From contig JAJEKV010000017.1 in NCBI GenBank assembly GCA_021234155.1, forward strand, positions 2,154,820 through 2,218,819: 64,000 bases of DNA, read 5' to 3'. A program made the position numbers and the translations under genes. Under the pieces are notes generated by a model. The model had not been told where the DNA came from. It was given only the letters and a program-made list of their open reading frames with translations, and ran no database searches. The DNA is from Isoetes taiwanensis. Lineage: Eukaryota; Streptophyta; Lycopodiopsida; Isoetales; Isoetaceae. Within the stretch, counting starts at the first letter, position 1. Each line of letters begins with the position of its first letter. Below, in pieces: positions 34,684 through 45,694 of this stretch.

Positions 34684-37115
34684 TTTCCCTTGCTATTTTT
34701 GGTCTTTAATTCCTGCGGGTATATACTGTAGTAGACCTCTCCTATGTTCTCTTGTCTTATGGCAGGTTTAGCTTTTACTGTAACTTGTCAATTGAGTCAT
34801 GTTCACAATTGTGGCTGGTATTTCTCCATCGAACTGAGTTCTAGACATGTCTAATATCTGATTTTCATCCTTCCTTATGCCTATATTACCTGGTTTCTTT
34901 CCTTTGTTCTTGTTTCCTACCAGACATAAGTACCTTTGTGGGTTGAAAGCATCTGCACCAGCATTTGGTCCACCTCCAGTATTTTCTATGCTCGTGATTT
35001 CTTTCTCCGATATTTCTATTGTGGACAGTAAACCTTGATCTATAGACCAGTGCCATAAAGGTCTGTGTGGCCTTTGTTGTTGTCACTATCCATGCTGAAA
35101 TGTTCCTGTAAGCTGTTTATTTTTCACTGTTGTTTATCCACCTTGCCTTTGCTGATGTTGTTCAAAGTTCTGCCCTTCTTTGCAGCTAGTAAAAGGCTTG
35201 TTCAGAGTTGTTGTCTCTTTGCATGTATATTTTTTCCTTTTTCCTTGTATAAGTGTTTTACTTGCATTGACTTTTTCTGCTTTTTTGCTTTTTATATTTT
35301 CTGTATGTTATCCATCTGTACTAACTTTGCTGATTTTCCTTGTTTGAAATTCTGCCTTTCTTTGCATCTTGTTGCCAGGTTAGGTTTTCGTGTGCCTCTT
35401 TAATGTTTGTTTAAGTCCCATTTTGCTGTACTACAGAGCTTTTGTTGACTTCCTCCCCTGCGCTTTGTTTAACTTGTGCATTTGATCTCTTACTTTTTCC
35501 TTTTCAACATGTATGCTTGTTGTGTATTCCATTTGCTGATGTAGCTGACCGATACTGGTAAGTGTTTCTCCATTTTAGTTCTTTTCTTTTTCATGGCTTT
35601 GCTGCTCTTCTTTGAGACAGTCTGGCTTCTTTGTTGTGTGCCCAGTCTTTGTCTTTGTAGTGTCTGAAATGCTTCTTTATTGCCACTTCGTTATCATTAG
35701 CAGCTACCTTGTGCATACACACAAGACTGCTATGTATAAATACAAGCAGTAAGGAATTTCATTTCTACCCTAGTGAATTGAACACTACTTTAAGCTTGCT
35801 AGTAGAGATATTCTAAGAGATTTATTGTGGAAAAGTATGATGGTATCATTCTTAAAGTTTCATGCTTTGATCTGTATTTTAGCTTTGACATGGATAACAA
35901 CTGGGTGGTGGCTATGACACCTGCAGTTCCCAGGTCTAGTTACTATTATTATACTAACTTAAGCTCCTAGATGGTCTGCAGGTACCACGCCTCTACCCTT
36001 GAGCAAAAATGTAGATACATGCATTGGAAATTAAGGATGTGGTGAGATCCTTCTTGTAATGTATATAAACTTATTGAATTATACCATCTTTGCCAACATA
36101 TAGTGATTTTTTGATTTGGATGAAACTACACAACATGTAATGTTAGGATATTTTATGATTCCAAATGCTATTTTATGATTCCAGGTGATGTATTTGTTCC
36201 GTGATCAGGATATGAATTTAAGTGGCTCTTTCCACGGGGGTTTTTTCATCCCAGTGGTAGAGATACATTGTACAGGGTTTCTGTGGTTTTATTTTGTGTT
36301 TGGAAACTTTCCGCTATATTGTAAAACCATCTCATAGGCCAGTTGGTCTCCGTGGACGTTAAAATATACTTCCTTCCTTCCTTCCTTTCTCAAACTCTAG
36401 GTTGTCCAGTCGTTACAGACAAAAATAACGATTCGGACCGATTCTGCTTCACAAACACTCATTGGGAGTTTCTGTGCAGTCCAACTATTGTTTAAATTGG
36501 TATACCCTGTGTAATCCGTTTACTGCACACTAGAATCTGTGACAATCTGATGCCAGGTTTTACGCCCTTCTTTGCTTGTAGCTCCCAGAAATTCGTACCG
36601 GTGAATCATGCTTCAACTTCGAGCTTCAAAATGGACCAAAAACAATTCAAATCATGCCTTAGATGAATCAAAAGAGTTTACATAGAAATTGCCATGTTTT
36701 GGGTTCCGGATCAATTCCACTTTGCTGCCAAATGGATTTAGTTTTGCTTCGTAGTCAGGCAAATCATCCCATGTGTGGCCCTACTGTGTGGAAAATCCAG
36801 ATTTGCGCAGAGTTTGCATCTATCCTATAAGTTCTTCGAAATTGAATTTGCACAGAGCTGACCCCAAGCTCTGTTACGCCAACTCGTTGGTCGTTAAATT
36901 TTTACGGGAATAGATGACATTTTCGGAGGGTACTTCCCTAACTACAAAAAGAGCAATGGAAAACCCCCTAAGGGCTGTTAGAGGCAAAATGTCTGTCAGG
37001 GGGAGAGTAAAAAATTTGTCTCTCCCCCTATCTCTCGTCATCTTCCATCTCTCATGATCTCTTGTCATGCATGTAGCCAACCCCTCTCTCTCCCTCCCTC
37101 CCTCCCTCCCTCCCT
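34684..37115. other. Non-coding upstream part of block A
   Basis: About 2.4 kb without a convincing gene. It has a pyrimidine-rich first kilobase, a TATAAATA-like box at about 35735, a (CTTC)n run at about 36370-36390, a perfect 10-bp hairpin (36998-37029) and a (CCCT)n run at about 37080-37117. It is shared with copy B (56881-59310). It could be a long 5' region of an unidentified element. Confidence 0.5.
36998..37029. repeat. Hairpin, 10-bp perfect stem
   Basis: AGGGGGAGAG (36998-37007) pairs with CTCTCCCCCT (37020-37029) around an AT-rich loop. Also present in copy B at 59191-59222. Confidence 0.85.
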
Positions 37116-38934
37116 CCTGAGTGGCAGGTTAATAGGGTGATTCCAATTCACAAAGTAGGTGACAAAAGCGACCCCAATAATTACAGAATGATTATGGTGA
37201 GTAATTTATTTGCGAAACTCTACGCTTCTATCATAGAATGATCAGTGGGTGGACTGAAAAGCACAATGTCAGAGCCAAAGGCCAAGCAGGTTTCAAACCT
37301 CGGAGATCTACCATAGACCATTTAGTCACATTCCGGGCCATGATAGACTCTGTAAAAGGGAAAAGAAAACCGCTCTTTGCTACTTTTGTAGACTGCACCA
37401 AGGCATTTGACACAGTGTGCAGGAGCAACTTGTGGGATCTCTTGGAAAGGATAAAGGTGCCAACAGAACACAGAGATGCAGCGAAGATGTTGTATGAGAA
37501 GGTATGGGTGCAACTTTCCTTTCCTTTTCTTAGTGAATGTAAGGACAAGGTTGATAGTAATATTGGAGTCAAGCATGGGTGTCCGCTGTCCCCGACTTTG
37601 TTTGGGATATTCATAGATGAGCTGGAAAAGTGGGTGACAGATTCAGGCGGGGGAGGGGCACTCCACTAGCAGGTTATGTTATTCTTCTTTTGTTCTACGC
37701 TGATGACATTGTTATGATAGCGAGGAGCAAGGAAGAGATGCAGAAACATCTTGATACCCTGGCTGCTTTTTGTGATGCCAAGGGTTTGCGTGTAAACCTT
37801 AGCAAAACCAATGTGGTGATTTTTGGTACAAATCTGGACAAGAACTATGAGTTTTACTATAAAGATAATCAGGTAGTGATCTCGCCATCCTATAAGTATT
37901 TGGGGCTGATTGTGGACAAGCACTTTAGATGGAACCAAACCGTGGAACAAAGAGTAAACGGAGGACTCAAAGCCTTTTTTGCAATGCAGAGAAAATGCGT
38001 AAAGGCAAACATTTGGAAATTTAGTCTAAAAACGATGCTCTTCAAAACACTAGTGCAGGCCGTGGCCCTATACAGGTGCGAAGTCTCGGGGTCTGGACTG
38101 CCTCTTGATCAGTGGCAAAACCTGGAAAAGTACGTAAGAAATTTCTTCGTGAAGAGCTAGGTGTGAAGGTGCAAACTCCATATGAGATAATGTTATTTAA
38201 TGTGGATTGCTCCCTCTGGAGTGTGAGGCCCTATGTCAATTCCTCACATACCTATGCAAACTAGGTAACCAGGAGGAAAATAGCTTCCCTCGTTTAGCCC
38301 TCAAGGAAACTTTTGAGAAAGGTTGGTATGCGGATGGGGTGACGTGGCTAAAGAAATGGGGGATTGACATTGCAAACTTGGGCAGTAATAAGGAACGGAT
38401 AAGAGATTGGATAGAGGAAACTGTACTAAATAGAGTATGGCACAACCGGGCACAAAGATGGTACATTACAGAGAGCTCATGAACCCCCTATTGCGCGAGA
38501 TGAGCTACTTAAATGAGAACTTATCCATAAAAAAGAGGCATGCTATCTGCAGAATGAGAATGAGCGCACACCATCTCGAGGTAGAGGTTGGAAGATGGTA
38601 TGCAGTTGCCCGCGAGCATAGAGTATGCCGGGTGTGTGGCTCGACCGAGGTTGAGGACGAAGAACATGTGATCCTGAGATGTCCGACATATCAAGCGCTA
38701 TGAGACAAGTTTGGTATTGATGTTCCCAATCTCCTCCTATTTTTTGATATACCGGCAACTAGAATGGCTAGCTTCTTGCTAGATGTACTACAAATGAGAG
38801 AATCACTTCTAAAAATAAATAAAGATATCATTGGAGAGGAAGAGGAAAGAGAGCTCGATGCCGAGTCACTCGATGCCGAGTGCTTGTCACATGAAGTTGT
38901 TTTTGACTATGAAACTGTACTCTCTTAACGTCTA
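37116..38934 (+). pseudogene. LINE reverse transcriptase, 5'-truncated (copy A)
   Basis: Starts abruptly after a (CCCT)n run, inside the RT domain, at EWQVNRVIPIHK-like sequence. The RT fingers and palm follow: AGFKPRRSTIDH, the DCTKAFD box (first Asp), GVKHGCPLSPTLFG and FYADDIVMIA (catalytic YADD, about 37700). The C-terminal half has LGLIVDKHFRWN and a CCHC-like knuckle (CRVCGSTEVEDEEHVILRCP). Frameshifts at about 37240 and 37660, plus changes at about 38130, 38200 and 38695, break it. The 37660 shift in a G-rich run is shared with copy B. The 3' end carries a hairpin and a microsatellite tail instead of poly(A). Confidence 0.85.
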
Positions 38935-39001
38935 ATAGACCTGGTGGTCTCAAAAGACGTAATAATACACTTCACTTCACTTCACTTCACTTCACTTCAC
39001 T

Positions 39002-39074
<73 letters not shown>

Positions 39075-39113
39075 GCGACGCCGCACACGCACGCATACGC
39101 GCACACACGCACA
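38928..39113 (+). repeat. LINE 3' hairpin followed by (ACTTC)n, (CT)n and CA-rich tail
   Basis: ACGTCT and AGACGT (38928-38960) enclose an inner stem AGACC-TGGT-GGTCT. Then come (ACTTC)n at about 38968-39004, (CT)n at 39005-39072 and a degenerate CA-rich stretch. Long Ser-Leu frames here are artefacts of the repeat. Confidence 0.9.
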
Positions 39114-39126
39114 AATCCTAACAGAC

Positions 39127-39905
39127 TAATGTAAGGTGGTTGGGGCAGGGCCCAACCAAGCAATGTAGTGTGGTGTGTGGTCACATGTCCATTGGATGTT
39201 TGCCTAGTGGCGTGCGTTAAAACTACTCCCTCCCTCCCTCCCTCCCTCCCTCCTCTCTCTCTCTCACTCACAGCCATGAAAGAAAGTGAGAGCAAGAGAT
39301 GGTATGCAGATGCAGAGAAATGGGTGGAAACCAATATGGAGTACCGCATGTAGCAAAAGGCAAGTACAAAGATGCTAGATTATAAGAACGTTATGAATCC
39401 AAGACTAACACCAATGCCATATCTGTTGGAGAAAATATCAACGGTCAAGAGGCACAATATTTGCAGGATCAGACTAAGCTCACATCATTTAGGAGTCAAG
39501 GTTGGCAGATGGAGGAATATTCCCTGAGAAAACCGAACCTGCAAGATATAGAAGATGAGACACATTTCATACTTTGTTGTTCGGCTTTCCAGAGGCTAAG
39601 GGATAAATTGTGCATAAGGACGACCTCATTAATAGATTTTTTTTACGCTGCCAGTGAAACAAGTAGGTCAATACATAACAGAATCTTTGGAGATTCGAGA
39701 GATTTCGATAAAAAGTTACAAACACCTATTTGAAGAATTCGACAAAGACACACCAGAGGAGAACTATTGTTGCTCCATTCAGGGGAGGACACTATATCTG
39801 ACATTTTCAATACGTACATTTCTCTTATGCAATATCTATTAGACCTGATGGTCTTATAGATGGAAAAGTAAAAGTTTCTTCTCTCTCTCTCTCTCCCTCC
39901 CTCCC
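39127..39905 (+). mobile_element. Internally deleted LINE (copy A)
   Basis: Begins with a conserved module of about 98 bases (CCCAACCAAGCAATGT ... GCCTAGTGGCGTG) and a (CCCT)n run. It then jumps straight to the C-terminal part of a LINE ORF (RWYADAEKWVETN ... EDETHFILCCSAFQRLRDKL), aligning with the last part of the preceding LINE. It ends with the hairpin AGACCTGATGGTCT (39841-39854) and a CT tail. The endonuclease and RT core are missing, so it looks like a non-autonomous derivative that keeps both ends. Frames are broken. Confidence 0.65.
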
Positions 39906-39911
39906 TCCCTC

Positions 39912-40028
39912 CAACCGAGCAATGTGGTGTGGTGTGGTCACATATCCAGTTGGATGCTGCCTAGTGGTGTGACATTAAAATACTCTCTCTCTCCCTCTCC
40001 CTCTCCCTCTCCCCCCCCCCCCTCTCTC

Positions 40029-40070
<42 letters not shown>

Positions 40071-40071
40071 G
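39912..40071 (+). repeat. 5' module and CT-type microsatellite of the third LINE (copy A)
   Basis: A second occurrence of the module (CAACCGAGCAATGTGGTGTG ... TAGTGGTGTGACATTAAAAT) at 39912-39982, followed by CCCTCT, C-run and (CT)n repeats up to about 40070. The endonuclease ORF begins about 90 bases later. Confidence 0.85.
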
Positions 40072-40154
40072 TGAAAGCAGGATAACAAAACAGAATAACA
40101 AAACAGTGAAATGGGCGAAAGGTAAGGCTGTTGTATCAGATTAGGAAAGCGCGG

Positions 40155-42812
40155 GAGGTCTGAAAATTATCATCTGGAACATCAACAGACTGACAATTGA
40201 TAAGACTTTCAGTATTCAGGGGCTTCTTACCGATATAGATATGATATGTTTTGTAGAATCCAAAGAGCATGACCTGTATGAGCTTCCAGAAATTGAAGGA
40301 TTTGAATTAATATATTCTGTTAAAAACATGAAATTCAGAGATGGAGATAATGGGAATGGAGGCGTGGCATGCTATGTGAGGCATGCTTGGGCTGATCTGA
40401 TACATGGTGTCAAGAAAGACAGAAACAACCAGTATATTTGGATAGAAATTACAGGTTCAGAGAGGCTATATTACATGGCAATATGTTATTTCGCACCCCG
40501 CATAAGCAAACATACTCAGTTACCGAGGCTTCTTGTGATGATCTTTTCTTTGATCTGGAGCAGGACATAATGAAATACCAAAGCAAAGGGATTGTAATTC
40601 TATCAGGAGACTTTAATGGACGTACAAGCACATGGCAAGCGCCAATTTTGTCAGAGGATAATGATCCGAGATGGCTGGAAATGATGAATGAAGAAGAACT
40701 CCGCCTTAATGGGTGGAACAGGAATTCAACAGACAAAATAATCACCAACCGGTAGACAACCGCCCGGCCTTTTGGGGCGCTTAACTTATTGATATGTAAT
40801 GGATTGAGCAGATTTCCGGACTCCTTTAAAACCACATGTAGAGCCCGTGAAAGTACGATTGACTATGTAATGATTTCTCACGATGCATTGACCCAGATCG
40901 TCTCCTTTGCAATAGGAGAAGAGCAAGTTGAATCAGATCATAATCCGTTGTCGCTAACTTTACCCCGTAACAAGATCATGTAATCGAGATTATACCGGTA
41001 ATAAAGAAAGGATTACATATGAGGTATGGGCTGAAAGATACATATAAATCATGTGTTGGAGACAAACTTCAACGATATCAGGTGGATAGAGATGTTGCCA
41101 AAGCAAGTAAACAAATCACTGAAATTCTATTGGCCTCTGCAAATGAGATCTTTAGAGTCAGCCGGGCAGCTAAGGGTTTACCATGTAAATCATGGTTTGA
41201 CAAAGAATGTAGAGATGCAAAATTTCAATGGAGGAAAGCAGACACAGAGCATAAAGATCATTTTAAGAAACAATATAAGAGAATAGTCAGGGACAAGAAG
41301 AGGAGATTTGTCCGAAAACGTCAAGAGGATCTATGTTTTAAATTTATTGCTGAACCCAAATCATTTTGGACAGCCCTAAAACAAACTCGGAGGAAAGATC
41401 TACCTATTTCAGCCACCGCAATGTGGGATCATGTAGATAGTTTGTATAATTGTGAACATGCAACAGGCCCACAGGCCAGGTCGGATCTCATAATTTCAGT
41501 TGACGATGTAGCGGAAGGCATAAAACATTTGGCAAATGGTAAGGCAAAGGATGTAGCAGGGCTGTGCGCAGAGCATTTAAAATGGGCAGGCAAAGAAATT
41601 CATCTACACATTGCGGAACTGTTTACAGCAGCTATGTCTCAAGGGATTCCAACAGACTGGCAGATAAACAGAGTGGTCCCAATACATAAGAGCGGATCCT
41701 TATTGGAAGTGAATAATTACAGGACAATTTTGGTTAGCAACATTTTCTCAAAACTCATTGCAACTATTTTAGAAAAGAAGATCAGTGCATAAGCAGAGAC
41801 CAACCATAAAAGAGCAGAATCACAAGCAGGCTTTCGGGCTAATAGGTCAACTTTGGATCATTTGTTAGTGCTCAAAGCGATTTTTGACATGGTAAAAGGT
41901 ACGAAAAAACCTATTTATGTAGCTTTTGTTGATTTCAAAAAAGCTTTTGACAAGGTTCCACGTGCTCAATTGTGGGATCGCATGGAACAATTAAAGGTTC
42001 TGAAGGACTTGCAAGATGCGGTAAGTCTTCTTTATGAGAAGATCTTGGTTCAGCTCTCATGGCCTCTTTCTTTGGAAAAACCAGATTTTACGGAGAGCAC
42101 AATTGGGGTTAAACAGGGATGTCCTATGTCCCCCACATTATTCGGGCTATTTATTGATAGACTCGAAGAAGTGTTGCGGGAGAATTGCCCATGCGGTGTT
42201 GAAATTCATGGATATGTGCTTTTGCTTTTGATGTATGCTGACGATGTCGTGATTTTTTCATGCTCTAAGGAGCATTTGCAGAATCACTTGAATGGATTGG
42301 CGAAATTTTGTGATGACACATGGATGCAAGTTAACTTGGAAAAGACGAATACTATGACGGTTGGAGCTATTGAGCAAGCATCCTTCACATATCAGGGAAA
42401 TATGGTAAACCCATGTGATTCCTATAAATATTTGGGACTGATATTCCACAGAAATCATAGATGGAACACTTGTGTCAATCAGAGAATTGATGGCGGGCAT
42501 AAGGCCCTGTATGCTATGCAGAGTATGTGTAGGAAAGCATTCCTGTGGTCCTGGCATCTTAAAATAAGACTTTTTGGGTCACTAGTACAGAGTGTGGTTT
42601 TATATGGGTGTGAAATTTGGGGACCAAGTTTGCCTCAAGGTCTTTGGGATGATGTGGAGCAAGTCCTGAAGAAATTCTTGAGATTAGAGTTAGGGGTAAA
42701 AGCCCAAACTCCATATCCCATGATGTTGGCAGAAAGTGGGACCATGCCGTTAGAGGGCGAAGCCATCTTAAGGTGTATCAGATATCTTCAGAAATTGCTA
42801 CAAATGGCCTAG
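40155..42812 (+). pseudogene. LINE with APE endonuclease and reverse transcriptase (copy A), 3' end lost
   Basis: The endonuclease domain shows IWNINRL, FVESKEHD, SGDFNGRTS, STIDYVMIS and SDHNPL in order (Asn, Glu, Asp-Asn, Asp, His catalytic positions). Frames shift at about 40495 and 40755. The RT region from 41019 is one frame with a single TAA at 41790-41792. It has AGFRANRSTLDH, FVDFKKAFD, GVKQGCPMSPTLFG and MYADDVVIFS (about 42235). The coding sequence ends suddenly at about 42812, where the sister LINE would continue with its C-terminal knuckle, and passes directly into gypsy sequence. Confidence 0.85.
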
Positions 42813-45394
42813 AGCAGATGACCTATTTGATGAGTTACGAGGTGCTTGCATATTTAGCAAAATTGATTTGAAATCAGGATATCATCAAATCCGAATAAAG
42901 GAAGAAGATATTGGTAAAACGGCATTCAGAACGACTTTTGGTCACTATGAGTTTCGTGTAATGCCTTCTGGTCTGACCAATGCTCCGGCAACTTTTTGTC
43001 GTCTTATGGGGAGAGTTCTAGCACCCGTCTTAGGGAAAAGTGTTGTAGTCTTCTTTGATGATATACTTATATATAGTAGAACTATTGAGGAACACAAGCA
43101 ACACCTTCAACAGGTTTTTGACCTTCTGAGGCAAAATAAGTTGTTTGTTAATGAGTCCAAAAGCAGGTTCTTTATGCAAGAAGTTGGATATTTAGGTCAT
43201 ATCATATCCAAAGAAGGCATACGGATGGATCCCGAAAAGATTAGGGTTATTATTGATTGGCCACGGCCTGAAAACCTCAAGGACTTACGATCTTTTGTAC
43301 AGTTATGCAGTTACTATCGCAGATTTGTGAAGGATTTTGCAAAAATAACCCTTCGTCTTAGCAGGTTTTTAAAGAAAGATACCCCCTTTGTTTGGAATCC
43401 GGAAGCCGAGGAAGCTTTCCGAATTCTGAAAGAGAACATGGCAACTGAACCAGTATTAGTGCTACCTGATTGGAATAAGCCTTGTACAGTTTGTTTGGAT
43501 GCAAGTGGAAATGCTATTGGGGCAGTATTGATGCAAGATGGACATCCATTAGCTTATATCAGCCGAATGCTCAAACCATTAGAACAAAAGTATAGCACTT
43601 ATGAAAAGGAATTGATTGCCTTAGTTCATGCGCTTAAGAAGTGGAGGCACTATCTTATGGGATCTAAGTTTGTAGCTCGCTTTGATCAGCAGAGCTTGAA
43701 ACATATACAAACGCAGGATATTATCAATGCGCGACAGTTAAAGCTCATTGACACTATAAAAGATTTTGAAGGGATGCAGCTTGAATATAAGCCTGGGAAG
43801 GAGAACCAGGTTGCAGATGCATTAAGTCGGATAAGTATTCAAGCTATATCTGTAGCAGAATTTGTTGATTTGGAACCTATGAAAAAAGAATATGTGAGCG
43901 ATCCCTCCTTTGCTACTCCTTATGCACAGGTACAAAAGGAGGGAAGAGATCCTTTGACAGAGTATAGAATTCATAATGGGTTATTACTCTACCGAAATCG
44001 TACTTGTGTTACACAAGCATACAGGTTGAAGGTTATACATGAATGTCATGAACCTCCATATTCTGGTCATAGAGGAATTCAAGCTACTTTGGCAACCGTT
44101 AAAAGACGTTTCTTTTGGCCAAAGCTTGAAAGGGATGTAAGAAAATATGTCGAAGCATGTCTTATTTGTCAACAAGTAAAAGCTTCTACTGGTAAGCCTG
44201 CCGGATTAGTACAACCTTTGCCTATTCCAGAAAAACCATGGAAGCATATTACCATGGATTTTATTCAAGGGCTACCAAAGACTATCCACAAGAATGATCA
44301 AATTTGGACAGTAGTAGACAGGTTGTCTAAACAGGCTCATTTTATTCCTTGCAAATCTAGCATGACTGCTCCGCAAGCAAGCAAGATTTTCTTAAAGGAA
44401 ATATTTAAGGTCCATGGGATGCCAGATGCAATCATAACAGATAGGGATCCCCTATTCTGTAGCAAATATTGGGGTGGACTTATGAAAAACTTAGGCACGA
44501 CTCTAAAGTATTCCACTGCATATTGCATATCATCCCCAAACGGATGGTCAGACTGAGGTAGTAAATCGAGTTATTGAGGATATGCTAAGATCTTATGTTG
44601 CTGAAAGGAAAAGCCAGTGGGAAGAATATCTTTATCTATTGGAGTTTGCCTATAATAACACGGTGCACTCGGTTACCCAAAGAACTCCTTTTGAAGTAGT
44701 ATATAGATATTCTTTGGAATCTCCAATTGCGAAACTAGGTGGAGAAGTACCCGCTTCCGATGAAGCCACTACAGACTTTGCAGATATCTTGCGAGAGGTA
44801 AAGGCGCGAATCCAGAAAAGTCAGGAATTGATGGCTTCCAAACTTGCAAAGAAACGAAAAAGGGTTGCTTACAAAAAAGATCAATGGGTTTGGATTCATC
44901 TTCCAAAGAAGCATCTACGGAAGATGGGTAATCGGTATGTAAAACTGGCCCCTAGGTATTATGGTCCATTCCAAATTGACGACAAAGTCGGTGAGAATGC
45001 TTATCGTTTACATTTATATGGGAAATGGACTAACTTGCACCCAGTTTTTAATGTGGAAATACTGAAACCCTATAAGGGAAGTGAAATTTCTCCTGAGATT
45101 TTGCAGAGAATGGAGCAATCGGACCCTCCCAACATTAAAGATGATGAAGAGGTGTTGGAACCGGAGAAAATACTGATGCACCAAGATAAGGAGACTAGGA
45201 ATTCTTCCTATCGAAGGTATCTTGTGAAATTTAAATTTCATCCGTCCACAGATGCGGTCTGGTATTCTAGGGTGCAACTAAAAGAATACGGCTCCTTGGT
45301 AGAACTTTGCAAAAATAATAGGCAAAGTTCAAGACCTGCAAAACTTTATATTTGGAATTCCATATTATTAATATTGTTGCAGTTATTTTATTGA
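42813..45394 (+). pseudogene. Ty3/gypsy polyprotein fragment: RT, RNase H, integrase, chromodomain-like tail
   Basis: Starts inside the RT domain (RADDLFDELRGACIFSKIDL), so gag, protease and the first part of RT are absent. Visible parts are VVFFDDILIYS (RT catalytic Asp pair, about 43060), RNase H (CLDASGNAIGAVL), the integrase HHCC zinc finger (about 44040-44170), TMDFIQGLP and ITDRDPLF (integrase core Asp residues), a GPY/F-like module near 44960 and, at about 45160-45290, a chromodomain-like segment (EPEKIL ... YLVKFKFHP). A 7-base duplication (GCATATT/GCATATC) at about 44517-44530 shifts the frame within the integrase, and translation stops at about 44556. The rest is open from 44582. 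Chromodomain gypsy elements tend to integrate in heterochromatin. This copy is dead. Confidence 0.9.
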
Positions 45395-45694
45395 TAAAAT
45401 ATCTAAATATTGATAAGCATAGAATTCTTTACTAACGATTGTAAAGATATTAATACCTCTAACTGAATTGGGGTCATCCCTAATAGAAAAGGGAACGAAA
45501 ATCCTCTAAAGGAATTGAGGTAAGGAAACGAAAATCCTCTAAAGGGATTGAGGTCATTTCTAACTGAATTGAAATGAGAAATCCGTAACTTCTAAAGGAA
45601 CTGAAGTTATCGAATTAAATATCCTTAGACGAATAAGGATAGACAATTTTTCCTCGAGGTTAACGCGGACGTTTAACCTCGGGAAGGGAAGGAT
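45395..45694 (+). other. Gypsy 3' untranslated region and polypurine tract
   Basis: AT-rich, with a 31-base tandem duplication at 45492-45555 (ACGAAAATCCTCTAAAGG in each half). It ends in a purine-rich GGGAAGGGAAGGA immediately before TGTTACGG, as expected for a polypurine tract just ahead of a 3' LTR. Confidence 0.55.

Larger units (their letters stand above)
34684..41657 (+). repeat. Direct repeat block, copy A
   Basis: Matches 56881-64000 in the same orientation, nearly identical except for small indels and microsatellite lengths. The left border is sharp at TTTCCCTTGC (34684 and 56881). The right border of copy B is beyond the window. Copy A has extra frame-breaking changes compared with B. 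Confidence 0.95.

Noticed and set aside
33588..35403. Several hydrophobic Phe/Leu/Cys-rich frames suggestive of membrane proteins.
   Set aside because: They follow from the pyrimidine-rich composition. No continuity, splice logic or family motif.
36874..37080. Minus-strand frame of about 68 codons present in both duplicated blocks (also 59061-59273).
   Set aside because: Its conservation is explained by the recent block duplication, it overlaps a hairpin, and it shows no protein motif.
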